64,000 nucleotides of DNA from Caldisericia bacterium (GCA_026414995.1 JAOAHY010000002.1:82525-146524), one strand, 5' to 3'. Shown: positions 9,330-19,375, numbered from the stretch's first letter. Notes: a model not told the origin generated them from the sequence alone. Made by a program: numbers and translations.

Positions 9330-10685
9330 ATGAAAATAGATGTTCTTGTTGTTGAAATTGGTTCTACTATAACAAAAGTTTCTGCTTTCCAAAATTTAAA
9401 ATCAAAAAATCCAATTTATCTTGGAAAGGGTATTTCTTACACAACAGTTAACGAAGGAGACATAACAATTGGACTTAATAGAGCAATTGAGGATTTAAAA
9501 ATTAAACTTAATGCTTCTAAAATAAATTGGAAACATATGTATGGGAATTCATCAGCAGCAGGTGGACTTAAAATGACAGTTCATGGTCTTGTTCCTGAAA
9601 TGACAGCAAAAGCGGCAAAAGAAGCAGCTCTTGGTGCAGGTGCTATTACAAAAATGGTGACTGCAGGTCTTATTTCTCAATATGACTTGAAAAAAATTGA
9701 AGAGATAAAACCAAACATAATTCTTCTTTCAGGTGGTGTAGATTATGGTGAAACAAATATAGTTTTAGAAAATGCAAAAAGATTATCAAATTTAAACATT
9801 AAACCACCAATAATTTATGCTGGAAATATTGCTATTAGAGAAGAGGTAAAAAGAATTTTTGAAGAAAAAAATTTTAAAATTTATATAACAGAAAATGTAT
9901 ATCCTGAAATAGATAAATTAAATATAGAACCTGTGAGAAGAGTTATTCAAAAAGTTTTTGAGGAGCATATAATACATGCACCTGGTATGGAAAAAATAAG
10001 AGATTACATTGAAGGAGAGATAATTCCTACACCAGGTGCAGTTATGAATGCTTTTATTTTATTATATGAAGAAATTGGTGATGTGATGGGTTTTGATATT
10101 GGTGGAGCAACAACAGATGTTCACTCAGTTACAGAGGGTAAAATTGATAAAGATTCGGTAGTTATTTATCCAGAACCCTTAAATAAAAGAACAGTTGAAG
10201 GTGATCTTGGAGTTTATATATCAAGTGGAAATGTTTTAAATCTTATATCTGATTTAGAAAAAGAAAAATTAAATAAGTATATGAAATATCTTAAACCTAT
10301 ACCCAAAACAAAAAATGAAATTTATATAACAAAAAAACTCGGTGAGATTTGTCTTAAAACTTCTCTTATAAGACATGTTGGAGAGATAAGATTTTTATAT
10401 ACTCAATCAGGAAAAATTAAAGCAATTTATGGAAAAGATTTAAGAAATGTTAAATATGTTATTGGAACAGGCGGAGTTTTAACTCAAATACCATCAATGA
10501 AAAAAGAAATGGAAAATATTTTCAAAGGAATTATTGATGAAAGAATTCTTCTTCCAAAAAATCCTAAAATTTTAATTGATAAAAACTATATTTTTTCAAG
10601 TATTGGCACCATATCAAAATTATATAGAGAAGCATCTATAAAACTTCTCATTGAATCAATAGGTCTAAAAGACAAAATGTTTTAA
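9330..10685 (+). CDS. MutL/GlmL-family ASKHA ATPase
   Basis: The 451-residue protein belongs to the MutL (glutamate mutase L) family of actin/Hsp70-fold ATPases, not the mismatch-repair MutL. The N-terminal phosphate loop VVEIGSTITKVSAF and the second phosphate motif GFDIGGATTDVHSV (about residues 253-266) are the clearest marks, with NILLSGGVDYGE between them. Family members are encoded with B12-dependent aminomutases (glutamate mutase, ornithine or lysine aminomutase) and are thought to act as chaperones or reactivators. No mutase gene is visible here, so its partner is unknown. It is transcribed divergently from uvrB and appears monocistronic, because the TetR gene downstream has its own promoter. 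Confidence 0.85.
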   Translation: MKIDVLVVEIGSTITKVSAFQNLKSKNPIYLGKGISYTTVNEGDITIGLNRAIEDLKIKLNASKINWKHMYGNSSAAGGLKMTVHGLVPEMTAKAAKEAALGAGAITKMVTAGLISQYDLKKIEEIKPNIILLSGGVDYGETNIVLENAKRLSNLNIKPPIIYAGNIAIREEVKRIFEEKNFKIYITENVYPEIDKLNIEPVRRVIQKVFEEHIIHAPGMEKIRDYIEGEIIPTPGAVMNAFILLYEEIGDVMGFDIGGATTDVHSVTEGKIDKDSVVIYPEPLNKRTVEGDLGVYISSGNVLNLISDLEKEKLNKYMKYLKPIPKTKNEIYITKKLGEICLKTSLIRHVGEIRFLYTQSGKIKAIYGKDLRNVKYVIGTGGVLTQIPSMKKEMENIFKGIIDERILLPKNPKILIDKNYIFSSIGTISKLYREASIKLLIESIGLKDKMF

Positions 10686-10698
10686 TATTTTATCTCTA

Positions 10699-10727
10699 TT
10701 GACAGAATAAAAATTTACTATTATAAT
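10699..10727 (+). promoter_or_regulatory. Consensus sigma-70 promoter of the TetR regulator gene
   Basis: TTGACA (10699-10704) and TATAAT (10722-10727) match the vegetative consensus perfectly with a 17-base spacer. The operator palindrome begins at the next base. Confidence 0.85.
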
Positions 10728-10747
10728 TATACCAACTAGTCGGTATA
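10728..10747 (+). promoter_or_regulatory. TetR-family operator palindrome overlapping the transcription start
   Basis: TATACCAACTAGTCGGTATA is a 20-bp palindrome with one mismatched pair, centred on CTAG. It lies directly downstream of the -10 box and covers the expected transcription start. The ACCnACTAGTnGGT core is the kind of site bound by TetR/AcrR regulators, so autorepression of the adjacent tetR-SDR operon is the obvious reading. Confidence 0.8.
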
Positions 10748-10760
10748 AAGGAGTATAATA

Positions 10761-11369
10761 ATGAATATTAAGAAATTAAAAGGTGAAGGCACTAAAAAGA
10801 AAATAATTGAAGTTGCTACTTATCTTTTTAATGATAATGGATATGATAAAACGAGTGTTCAAGATATATGTGAAAAGGCAGGAGTTAGCAAAGGTGCCTT
10901 TTTTCATCATTTTCCAACTAAAGAATTTTTGTTCTTAGAAATTCTTAATGAATTTTTAGAAAAATTAGAAAAAAGAATGATTGATATTGAGAAAAAATCA
11001 GATAATATACCCCAAGCAATGATACAAATGACAAAAATTCTTGAAGAGATATTTATTATTTCAGAAGGCAAATTAACAATTTTTCTTGAATTTATGAAAC
11101 AATCTGAAAAAAATGAAGAAATAATGAAAAATCTTTCAATTCAATTTAAAAAATATGAAAATTATGTTGAAAACTTAATTGAGAAGGGAAAAAGAGAAGG
11201 AAGCATTAGAGATGATATTAATTCAAAATTTTTCTCATCATTAATTGTTTCCCTTTCTATAGGAATGATTTTTAGAAAATCTCTCTTTAAAAATGATAAA
11301 TTAGATTCATTGAATTCATCTAAAAAATTACTTGATTTTATCCTAAATTCAATTAAAAGGAGGATTTAA
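10761..11369 (+). CDS. TetR/AcrR-family transcriptional regulator
   Basis: The 202-residue protein starts with a canonical TetR DNA-binding domain (about residues 8-60): KKIIEVATYLFNDNGYDKTS, then VQDICEKAGVSKGAFFHHF and PTKEFLFLEIL. The C-terminal helical ligand-binding domain is not diagnostic. AAGGAG precedes the ATG. A perfect promoter and a 20-bp palindrome lie directly upstream, so it should repress its own operon, and the only other gene in that operon is the SDR protein immediately downstream. The inducer is unknown. Confidence 0.92.
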   Translation: MNIKKLKGEGTKKKIIEVATYLFNDNGYDKTSVQDICEKAGVSKGAFFHHFPTKEFLFLEILNEFLEKLEKRMIDIEKKSDNIPQAMIQMTKILEEIFIISEGKLTIFLEFMKQSEKNEEIMKNLSIQFKKYENYVENLIEKGKREGSIRDDINSKFFSSLIVSLSIGMIFRKSLFKNDKLDSLNSSKKLLDFILNSIKRRI

Positions 11370-11370
11370 A

Positions 11371-12357
11371 ATGAAAGTACTTGTAACAGGTGGTTTTGGA
11401 AATATAGGAAAGTATGTCATCAAAGAATTAATAAAAAGGAGAATAGATGTAAAAATATTTGACTTAAAAACAAAGAAAAATATAAAAATTGCTAAGAATT
11501 TATCTGGAATAGAAATTTTTTGGGGAGATATTACCAATAAGATTGATATTTTAAATGCACTAAGAGATGTTGACTATGTTGTTCATCTTGCATTTATTAT
11601 TCCTAAAATCTCTTCAACTGAAATTGATATTGATAAAAAACCAAACATTGCAGAAAAAATTAATGTATATGGTACAAAAAATTTGATTAGTTGTATGAAA
11701 GAACTTAAATATCCAGATAAAATTATATTTACATCATCAGTTCATGTTTATGGAATTACTCAACACCTTTGTCCTCCAAGAAAAGTTGAAGAAGATTTAA
11801 ATCCTAATGATCTATATTCTTATCATAAAGTTTTATGCGAAAAAATCATAAAGGAATCTAATTTGAAATATATTATTATGAGATTAGGCGCTTCAATTAC
11901 TCAAGATTTAAAAATCATTAATTTTGTTAGAGACTTATTCGAAATTCCACTTGATAATAGAATCGAGTATATTCATCCAGAAGATATAGGAGTTGCAATT
12001 GCAAATGCAATTGAAAGAAATGACCTTTGGGGCAAAATTTTTAACATTGGTGGTGGAAAAAGATGTCAATATCTTTATAAAGATTTTGTATCAAAAATTC
12101 TTGAAGCCATTGGAATAGGAATGCTGCCAGAAAATCTTTTCAGCAAAAATTATTTTGCTGTTGATTTTCTTGATACTGAAGAAAGTGAAAAATTACTCAA
12201 TTATCAAAAAAGAGATTTAAATGATTATATATGTGATTTAAAGAAAAAATTAAGTTATAGAAGATACTTAATAAAACTGTTTAGACCTTTTATAAGACAA
12301 TATATAATTTCTAAATCACCAAACTTTTTGCCAAAATGGTCTTTTAAGAATTTTTAA
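11371..12357 (+). CDS. NAD-dependent epimerase/dehydratase-like SDR protein
   Basis: The 328-residue protein is an extended short-chain dehydrogenase. It has the Rossmann glycine motif VLVTGGFGNIGKYVIKEL at the N terminus, DVDYVVHLAF, a catalytic Ser in IIFTSSVHVYG, and the YxxxK pair in LYSYHKVLCEK. The family covers UDP-sugar epimerases, dehydratases and related reductases; the substrate cannot be assigned. The last ~80 residues are basic and atypical. GGAGG precedes the ATG, and the gene starts two bases after the tetR stop, so it is probably the regulated gene of that operon. Its 3' end overlaps the convergent xdhC-like gene by 14 bases. Confidence 0.82.
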   Translation: MKVLVTGGFGNIGKYVIKELIKRRIDVKIFDLKTKKNIKIAKNLSGIEIFWGDITNKIDILNALRDVDYVVHLAFIIPKISSTEIDIDKKPNIAEKINVYGTKNLISCMKELKYPDKIIFTSSVHVYGITQHLCPPRKVEEDLNPNDLYSYHKVLCEKIIKESNLKYIIMRLGASITQDLKIINFVRDLFEIPLDNRIEYIHPEDIGVAIANAIERNDLWGKIFNIGGGKRCQYLYKDFVSKILEAIGIGMLPENLFSKNYFAVDFLDTEESEKLLNYQKRDLNDYICDLKKKLSYRRYLIKLFRPFIRQYIISKSPNFLPKWSFKNF

Positions 12358-13108
12358 TCTTTATAATTTCTGCAATTATACTTATTGCTATTTCATCAGG
12401 CGTTATAGCATTTATCTCTAATCCAATAGGTGAATGAATTTTATTTATTTTCTCCTCAGGAAAACCCTCATATTTTAATTTTTCTCTAAATTCATTTGCT
12501 TTATTTTTGCTTGCAATTAATCCCAAATAGAATGGCTCTTTTTCTTTTCTCAAAATCTCTTTAACAACACCAAAATCTATGTTATGTGCTCTTGAAACTA
12601 TAACAATAAAATCTCTTTCTTTTATTTCCATATTTTTTGCAAATTCAATCATATTTTCTTTGAAAACTTTAGCATTTGGAAATCTGTCTTCTTTTGCATA
12701 TTCCTCTCTATCATCAACTACAATTATTTTAAAAGGAAGATATTTTAAAAAATTATAGAGTGAATATCCAACATGACCTGCGCCAAAAATGTAAATTTTA
12801 TCTTTTATTCCAATTACATCAATAAATGCTGTAATGCTTCCTCCACAACTCATTCCAAGTTCTCTCAGCTCTTTCGTAATAATTTTCGGTTTTTCTTCTT
12901 CTATTGCTTTTACTGCCTCTTTTGTTAAAAAATATTCAAGATTTCCTCCGCCAACTGTTCCTAAGGTTTCTCCATTTTTTGTAACAAGCATTTTAAAACC
13001 AGGTTTGCCAGGAGATGACCCTTGAGAATCAACTATTGTAACTATTGAAAAAATCTCTCCTTTTTCAAGCAATTCATTTCCCTTTTTGAAAATATCTACT
13101 TCATGCAT
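12344..13108 (-). CDS. XdhC/CoxI-family molybdenum-enzyme maturation protein
   Basis: The 254-residue protein has the two parts of the XdhC family: an N-terminal CoxI-like segment (FSIVTIVDSQGSSPGKPGFK, GTVGGGNLEYFL) and a C-terminal Rossmann domain (IYIFGAGHVGYSLYNFLKY, PFKIIVVDDREEY). XdhC proteins bind molybdenum cofactor, help sulfurate it and insert it into xanthine-dehydrogenase-type hydroxylases. The gene overlaps the MocA-like gene by eight bases and follows an AAGGAGGAG site. No molybdenum hydroxylase is visible in the window, so the client enzyme must be elsewhere. Confidence 0.9.
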   Translation of the reverse strand: MHEVDIFKKGNELLEKGEIFSIVTIVDSQGSSPGKPGFKMLVTKNGETLGTVGGGNLEYFLTKEAVKAIEEEKPKIITKELRELGMSCGGSITAFIDVIGIKDKIYIFGAGHVGYSLYNFLKYLPFKIIVVDDREEYAKEDRFPNAKVFKENMIEFAKNMEIKERDFIVIVSRAHNIDFGVVKEILRKEKEPFYLGLIASKNKANEFREKLKYEGFPEEKINKIHSPIGLEINAITPDEIAISIIAEIIKIKNS

Positions 13109-13715
13109 TATGCTCCTCCTTTTCTTTTATATAAACTTCATATGTATCAATGTCTTTAACTGTATCTGGATCATTAGTTTCTAAATCAAGAACAAGATTT
13201 TTATTTCTTGCATTATAAATTATATCTCTTAAACCCTCTTTTTCAGGGTCAAGAGACAAAATTTTATCTTTAAATTTCATAGAAATAAAAGTTGGATGAC
13301 CTCTTTCACCTTTATAACAAGAAACAATAATTGGAAAACTATCTTTTTTTACCTCATCTATAAGTAATTTTACTGTCTCTTTTTTTAAAAATGGTTGATC
13401 CCCTAAAAAAACTATAAAACCATCAAAATCAGATGGAACAATCTTTAAAACTTCTTGTATTGATGTTAGCATTCCCTTTTTATAATTTTCATTTATTATA
13501 ACATCAAATTTATCTGTTAATAATGTTTTTATAGAATTATAAATCTTTTTATTCTCATAACCCAAAACTATATAAATTTTATCTAAATCGCTATCTTTAA
13601 GAGTTTCAATTATTGTTCCTAAAATAGTTGAATTTTTCCAAGGAAGGAGTTGTTTTATTCTTCCTTCCATTCTTCTTCCCTCTCCTGCCGATATTACAAT
13701 TCCAAAAATTTTCAT
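13101..13715 (-). CDS. MobA/MocA-like molybdenum cofactor nucleotidyltransferase
   Basis: The 204-residue protein is a GT-A-fold NTP transferase. The N-terminal VISAGEGRRMEGRIKQLLPW is the nucleotide-binding loop, where MocA/MobA typically have AGxSxRMGxxK, and VFLGDQPFLKKETV holds the metal-binding Asp in the usual GDxP context. MocA makes molybdopterin cytosine dinucleotide for the hydroxylases served by XdhC, and the overlap with the xdhC-like gene supports that role over MobA. It starts with an ATGA overlap on the preceding gene, preceded by GGAGG. Confidence 0.82.
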   Translation of the reverse strand: MKIFGIVISAGEGRRMEGRIKQLLPWKNSTILGTIIETLKDSDLDKIYIVLGYENKKIYNSIKTLLTDKFDVIINENYKKGMLTSIQEVLKIVPSDFDGFIVFLGDQPFLKKETVKLLIDEVKKDSFPIIVSCYKGERGHPTFISMKFKDKILSLDPEKEGLRDIIYNARNKNLVLDLETNDPDTVKDIDTYEVYIKEKEEHNA

Positions 13716-14341
13716 TTAGCATAAACCTCCTTTAATATATTATTTATCAAATCATTAAATCTCTCAATGGACAAAATTATAATTTTTTTGTTATATCTTT
13801 TTAAAACAAAAAGTTCATCTATCTTTAAAATATATCCTAAATCTTTTAAATATTTTTTTATTTTTTCTTTAGTTTTCTCTTCATACAAAAGTAGAATAAA
13901 ATCACTCTTTATAATCAATTCATCAATTGATGATAAAATTTGGCTTTCTTCAGGAATAGTTAAATTAATTTCATCTAAATTAATTTTATATTCTTTTAAA
14001 AAATTAAAAAATTCAACTGGAGTTTTATCATTAATATCTATCTCATCTCTAACCAAAATTATTGAAGTGATAAAATTTTTAATATTACATAAAGTAATAA
14101 AATCACTATTGAAAATTATATTTATAATTTTTGACTTTAAAAAATTATTTTCTTTAATAATTTCTATCTCTAAAAATTTTTCATTTTTTATTATAAAACC
14201 CTCTTTTGAGAAATTTATTTTAGCATCTTCTATTTGACTTCTGAATAAATCAAAATTTAAAGTTAAAAAGCAATCTATTTTTGATAAAATTTCTACTTTA
14301 TTATCAAAAATTTTTATCTTAATATTTTCATTATTTAACAT
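13712..14341 (-). CDS. Unknown protein, possibly a degenerate molybdopterin-binding (MoCF-like) protein
   Basis: I do not recognise this 209-residue protein with confidence. It has no signal peptide or membrane helix and is rich in Ile, Lys and Asn. The middle and C-terminal part (KTPVEFFNFLKEYKINLDEI, then LIIKSDFILLLYEEKTKEKI and KKYLKDLGYILKIDELFVLK) has the order of elements seen in MoaB/MogA-type domains (time-ordered substrate segment, DxxxxxSDhhhh strand, C-terminal beta element), but the GGTG-type catalytic loop is absent. Its overlap with the MocA-like gene (four bases) and the lipid-kinase gene (eleven bases) puts it in a molybdenum-cofactor context. That functional link is inference only. 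Confidence 0.6.
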   Translation of the reverse strand: MLNNENIKIKIFDNKVEILSKIDCFLTLNFDLFRSQIEDAKINFSKEGFIIKNEKFLEIEIIKENNFLKSKIINIIFNSDFITLCNIKNFITSIILVRDEIDINDKTPVEFFNFLKEYKINLDEINLTIPEESQILSSIDELIIKSDFILLLYEEKTKEKIKKYLKDLGYILKIDELFVLKRYNKKIIILSIERFNDLINNILKEVYAK

Positions 14342-15230
14342 TAAGACCTGTTAATATTTTTATTTTTTTGTTATCAATCTCAAATGTTTTAGGCAATCCA
14401 CCAAAAAGATCACCATCTGCTTGTGTTTTAACAAAATTTTCTCCTTCAACTTCAATTTTTTTACACTTTAAAGATTCCACCCCGCTTATTTTTATATGAC
14501 CTCCACCAAGATAAACCTTTGGAAAGTGATATAAAAATCTTAATTTTGGCATCTTATGAAAGATAATTACATCTAAATAACCATCTTTTATATCAGATAA
14601 AGGAGAAATTTGCATTCCTCCTCCACCATATTTTCCGTTTGCAATTGTTATTAAATATGCTTTAACTTTTTTAATTTTTCCATCAATTTTTAATACAAAT
14701 TCAGGTAATTTCCAATAATATAAAACATAAAAAAGGCCGAGAAGATAAGATAAAATTCCTAAACCTCTAAATTTTTTATTTGCAATATATGTTACTTCAG
14801 CATCAAGACCAATTCCAGAAAAATTTAAAAACCTTGTGCTATCAAGTTTTGGATGATCTATTTCAACAATATTTCCATCGTCTAAAATTAATTGAAGTGC
14901 TTTAAATGGGTTTTTTGGAATATTTAAACTTCTTGGAAGATCTCTTCCTCTTCCTGCTGGAATAATTCCTAATACACAATCATTATTTTCAATACCTTGA
15001 GCAATTTCTCTTGTTGTACCATCACCACCAACTGAAATTATATACTTGAAACCTCTTTTTATTGCTTCCTTTGCTATTTCTGTAGCGTGTCCAGGATACT
15101 CTGTTATCATATACTCAAATTTAATTTTTAATTTTTCTAGAAATTTTTTAATCTTTTTCCAAATTTTAAGTGATTTCCCAACGCCTGCAACTGGATTAAT
15201 AATAAAATAGTAAATTTTATTTTCATCCAT
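14331..15230 (-). CDS. Diacylglycerol kinase-family lipid kinase
   Basis: The 299-residue protein belongs to the DagK/YegS/sphingosine-kinase fold. It opens with YYFIINPVAGVGKSLKIWKK, keeps the ATP-binding GGDGTTREIAQGI, and has GIIPAGRGRDLPRSL and LNFSGIGLDAEVTY typical of the family. It probably phosphorylates diacylglycerol or another lipid alcohol at the membrane. I place the start at the ATG at 15230, because GGAGGTG (15241-15247) lies ten bases upstream; the in-frame TTG upstream is itself part of that ribosome site. It overlaps the end of the amidohydrolase gene by eight bases. Confidence 0.88.
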   Translation of the reverse strand: MDENKIYYFIINPVAGVGKSLKIWKKIKKFLEKLKIKFEYMITEYPGHATEIAKEAIKRGFKYIISVGGDGTTREIAQGIENNDCVLGIIPAGRGRDLPRSLNIPKNPFKALQLILDDGNIVEIDHPKLDSTRFLNFSGIGLDAEVTYIANKKFRGLGILSYLLGLFYVLYYWKLPEFVLKIDGKIKKVKAYLITIANGKYGGGGMQISPLSDIKDGYLDVIIFHKMPKLRFLYHFPKVYLGGGHIKISGVESLKCKKIEVEGENFVKTQADGDLFGGLPKTFEIDNKKIKILTGLNVK

Positions 15231-16704
15231 AAACCTTTTCACCTCCAATGTAAACTTCTTTTACTTTTGCATTTAACTTTAATGGATCTCCTTCAAAAAT
15301 TATAAAATCTCCTAATTTACCATATTTTAAACTACCAATTTTATTTTCCATATTCACACTTTTTGCTGGATTAATTGTGTATGCTTTAAATGCAGAAATT
15401 ATATCAATCTCTTCATTTCTATAAAACTCTCTTCCATTGATTATCCTTTCTGTAGAAACTCTTATTCCTCTTAATGGATCAATATCCTCAATTGGTGCAT
15501 CTGTTCCAAAACAAAGAGTTTGATTTAAATCTAAAAATGTTTTAAATGTGTAAGTATATTTTCCTCTTTCACCTAAAAACTTATTTACTTTATAGAAATC
15601 AAGAATTATATGTGATGGTTGAACAGACAAAAAGAAATTACCTTTTTTTAAATCATTAAAAAAATTTTCTGAAACTATTTGAGCATGTTCAATTCTATTA
15701 TATTTATTAATTCCAACCTCTAAAAAAGATTTCAAAACAAGTTCATTTGCCAAATCACCAATTGCATGTACCCATAAACAAAAGCCTTTTTCATTTATTT
15801 TTTTAACTAAATCTTTTAATTCTTCATAATCGTAATAACTTAATCCTTTATTTTGAGGTTCATCTATAAAGCCTTCTTTCATAAAACACGTTTTTGAGCC
15901 TAAAGAACCATCCATAAAGATCTTTATTCCACCAATTTTTAAAAAATCATCACCAAAGAAACTTCTTAATCCAATTTTTGAAAAGTCTTCAAATTTATTA
16001 ATAGGAATCGCATTAAATATTCTTAATTTATATTTTTTTTCAATAAGGTGCTCTAAAATATCACCATCCATATTGCATATTGCTGTAATTCCATAGGAGT
16101 AGAGTCTTTTAATACCATTTTCAATAAAATTTTTATAATCAACTTTATCTTTGAATCTTTCAAGAACATAATCACCTGCTCTATCTCTTAAAATTCCTGT
16201 AGGTTCACCATTTTCATCAATTTCAACTTTTCCACCTTTAAAGATACTGTCTTTTGTAATATTTAAAAAATTTAAAACAGATGTGTTTACCCATACAGAA
16301 TGTCCATCTCTTCTCTTTAAAATGACAAATCTATTACCAAATATCTCATCAAGATATTTTTTATTAGGTTTAACTTCCCATTTTTCATCATCCCATCCAA
16401 ATCCAAATATAACATTTTCTTTTGTATCTTTTTCTTTAAGTTTTTTTATAACTAAATCAAAATTATCTAAATTTGTTAAATTAATTTCAAAAAGAGATTT
16501 TGAAAATAAACCTAGATGAATATGTGAATCAAAAAAACTGGGTAAAACAAAATTTCCCTTTAAGTCTATTAATTCTTTTTTAAATGGAAGGGTTAAATCG
16601 TTCTCGTCACCTAAATATAAAATTTTATCATTACAAACCACAAGGGTCTTTTTTAAATCAAAATTTTCATCATAAATTCTTCCATTATAAAAAACTTTTA
16701 TCAT
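15223..16704 (-). CDS. YtcJ-like metal-dependent amidohydrolase
   Basis: The 493-residue protein belongs to the amidohydrolase-3 (YtcJ) group. Metal ligands are visible in SFFDSHIHLGLF (HxH), LWVHAIGDLANELV, NRIEHAQIV and CFGTDAPIEDIDP, and the last is followed by LRGIRVSTERI as in YtcJ relatives. A small beta-sandwich is formed by the N- and C-terminal segments (IYDENFDLKKTLVVCNDKI, GKLGDFIIFEGDPL). The substrate is unknown; members hydrolyse N-acylated or cyclic amides. The gene starts seven bases after the stop of the membrane protein upstream and overlaps the lipid-kinase gene, so all six genes down to the XdhC-like gene probably form one transcript. Confidence 0.88.
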   Translation of the reverse strand: MIKVFYNGRIYDENFDLKKTLVVCNDKILYLGDENDLTLPFKKELIDLKGNFVLPSFFDSHIHLGLFSKSLFEINLTNLDNFDLVIKKLKEKDTKENVIFGFGWDDEKWEVKPNKKYLDEIFGNRFVILKRRDGHSVWVNTSVLNFLNITKDSIFKGGKVEIDENGEPTGILRDRAGDYVLERFKDKVDYKNFIENGIKRLYSYGITAICNMDGDILEHLIEKKYKLRIFNAIPINKFEDFSKIGLRSFFGDDFLKIGGIKIFMDGSLGSKTCFMKEGFIDEPQNKGLSYYDYEELKDLVKKINEKGFCLWVHAIGDLANELVLKSFLEVGINKYNRIEHAQIVSENFFNDLKKGNFFLSVQPSHIILDFYKVNKFLGERGKYTYTFKTFLDLNQTLCFGTDAPIEDIDPLRGIRVSTERIINGREFYRNEEIDIISAFKAYTINPAKSVNMENKIGSLKYGKLGDFIIFEGDPLKLNAKVKEVYIGGEKVYG

Positions 16705-16710
16705 TTACTT

Positions 16711-17265
16711 TTAAAAAAGATATACTATAAAAATTATAAAGTATATTAATGAAGTAACCAATAGACTTCTTTTAATTGATAGATTATAAATAAATCTTAT
16801 TCCTAAAAAGGTATATAAAAAGAGTAAAATTCTTGGAGGATAATAAAAGAAAAATAGTGTTTTATTAAAAGTATCTTCTTTATAGTAAGAAAATAAATAA
16901 ATTAATCCATACATCATTTTATTTAAAGTTGGATAAAAGAAAATAACCATTATAATGAAAAGAACAAAAGATGGTATAAATATTAGCAATGTATCAATTA
17001 AACAAAGTATAAATTTCCTATCTATCCCAAACATTTTTATAAAAACTTTTATAAATAAAGAAATAAAAATTATGAATACTATGTTAAAAATAATTTGTGT
17101 TGTTGCCCCATAAAAGACCCTTTTATTTTCAATTAATTTGTTTAGATAAAAAATTAAAAACAAAAAAAGTGCTAAATAAAATGGAACTAAACTTTTAAGA
17201 AATTTTCCATCTTTTACCCCCTGAAAACACTTTTTAGGATTTAAAAAAATTAAAATAAGTTCCAT
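16711..17265 (-). CDS. Yip1-like integral membrane protein
   Basis: The 184-residue protein has an N-terminal LNPKKCFQGVKDGKFLKSL, which resembles the short cytoplasmic segment that opens bacterial Yip1-domain proteins, followed by about five hydrophobic helices (for example SLVPFYLALFLFLIFYL, IIFNIVFIIFISLFIKVF, LLIFIPSFVLFIIMVIFF). The function of bacterial Yip1-like proteins is unknown. There is no ribosome site. Instead an extended -10 (TGTTATAAA) ends six bases before the ATG, predicting leaderless initiation. It is the first gene of the run that ends with the XdhC-like gene. Confidence 0.65.
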   Translation of the reverse strand: MELILIFLNPKKCFQGVKDGKFLKSLVPFYLALFLFLIFYLNKLIENKRVFYGATTQIIFNIVFIIFISLFIKVFIKMFGIDRKFILCLIDTLLIFIPSFVLFIIMVIFFYPTLNKMMYGLIYLFSYYKEDTFNKTLFFFYYPPRILLFLYTFLGIRFIYNLSIKRSLLVTSLIYFIIFIVYLF

Positions 17266-17271
17266 GGAAAA

Positions 17272-17280
17272 TTTATAACA
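17272..17280 (-). promoter_or_regulatory. Extended -10 (TGTTATAAA) for the Yip1-like operon, predicted leaderless
   Basis: On the minus strand TGT precedes TATAAA (17272-17277), and the ATG follows after six bases. The groEL terminator lies only 20 bases upstream on the same strand, so a separate promoter is needed here. Confidence 0.55.
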
Positions 17281-17300
17281 TAAAAATTTAAAAATAAAAA

Positions 17301-17325
17301 GGGCTCTGGATTAAAACCAGAGCCC
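17301..17325 (-). terminator. Rho-independent terminator of groES-groEL
   Basis: The 9-bp GC-rich stem GGGCTCTGG/CCAGAGCCC has a 7-base loop and, on the minus strand, is followed by TTTTTATTTTTAAATTTTTA. It lies 28 bases downstream of the groEL stop. Confidence 0.92.
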
Positions 17326-17352
17326 TAAGAAAAGTTTTCTTTTTAATTTTTA

Positions 17353-18969
<1,617 letters not shown>

Positions 18970-18976
18970 TCACCTC

Positions 18977-19264
18977 CTACTCTATTATTGCTAAAATATC
19001 CCTATCAGATAAAATCAAATATTCCTTATCTTCAATTTTTACCTCAGTTCCTGCATATTTTGAGTAAATCACAGTATCCCCCACTTTAACTTCCATTGGA
19101 CTTCTTTGTCCATTATCAAGAACTTTACCAGGACCTACTGCAATAACTTTACCCTTTTGAGGTTTTTCTTTTGCTGTATCTGGTAAAACTATTCCAGATT
19201 TTGTTTTTTCTTCTTCTTTTTCAGGCTCAACTATAATCTTGTCACCAATTGGTTTTAATTTCAT
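18977..19264 (-). CDS. groS: Co-chaperonin GroES
   Basis: The 95-residue protein has the standard GroES sequence: [39 protein letters not shown] and the C-terminal [16 protein letters not shown]. It caps the GroEL cage. GGAGGTGA precedes the ATG. A CIRCE element lies in the untranslated leader and a consensus promoter further upstream, so the operon should be heat-induced through HrcA, whose gene is not in the window. Confidence 0.98.
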   Translation of the reverse strand: MKLKPIGDKIIVEPEKEEEKTKSGIVLPDTAKEKPQKGKVIAVGPGKVLDNGQRSPMEVKVGDTVIYSKYAGTEVKIEDKEYLILSDRDILAIIE

Positions 19265-19279
19265 ATGCTCACCTCCTTA

Positions 19280-19306
19280 TTAGCACTTTAATATATAGAG
19301 TGCTAA
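19280..19306 (-). promoter_or_regulatory. CIRCE element (HrcA operator) of groES-groEL
   Basis: The two 9-base arms are TTAGCACTT and GAGTGCTAA, separated by nine bases, which is the classical TTAGCACTC-N9-GAGTGCTAA with a single mismatch. It lies between the transcription start and the groES ribosome site, as usual for HrcA-controlled chaperonin operons. Confidence 0.93.
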
Positions 19307-19318
19307 ATCTAATATAAA

Positions 19319-19346
19319 ATTATAAAAGGGATTATTTTTTTGTCAA
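19319..19346 (-). promoter_or_regulatory. Vegetative promoter of groES-groEL
   Basis: On the minus strand TTGACA (19341-19346) and TATAAT (19319-19324) both match the consensus perfectly, with a 16-base spacer. The expected start lies just upstream of the CIRCE element. Confidence 0.85.
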
Positions 19347-19375
19347 GAGTTTTGATATTATTTTAAATTGCTATA

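Noticed and set aside
13767-14237. 156-codon plus-strand frame opposite the unknown gene at 13712-14341
   Set aside because: It consists almost entirely of Ile, Lys, Phe, Ser and Leu, has no ribosome site and lies wholly opposite a gene that is coupled by overlaps to both neighbours.
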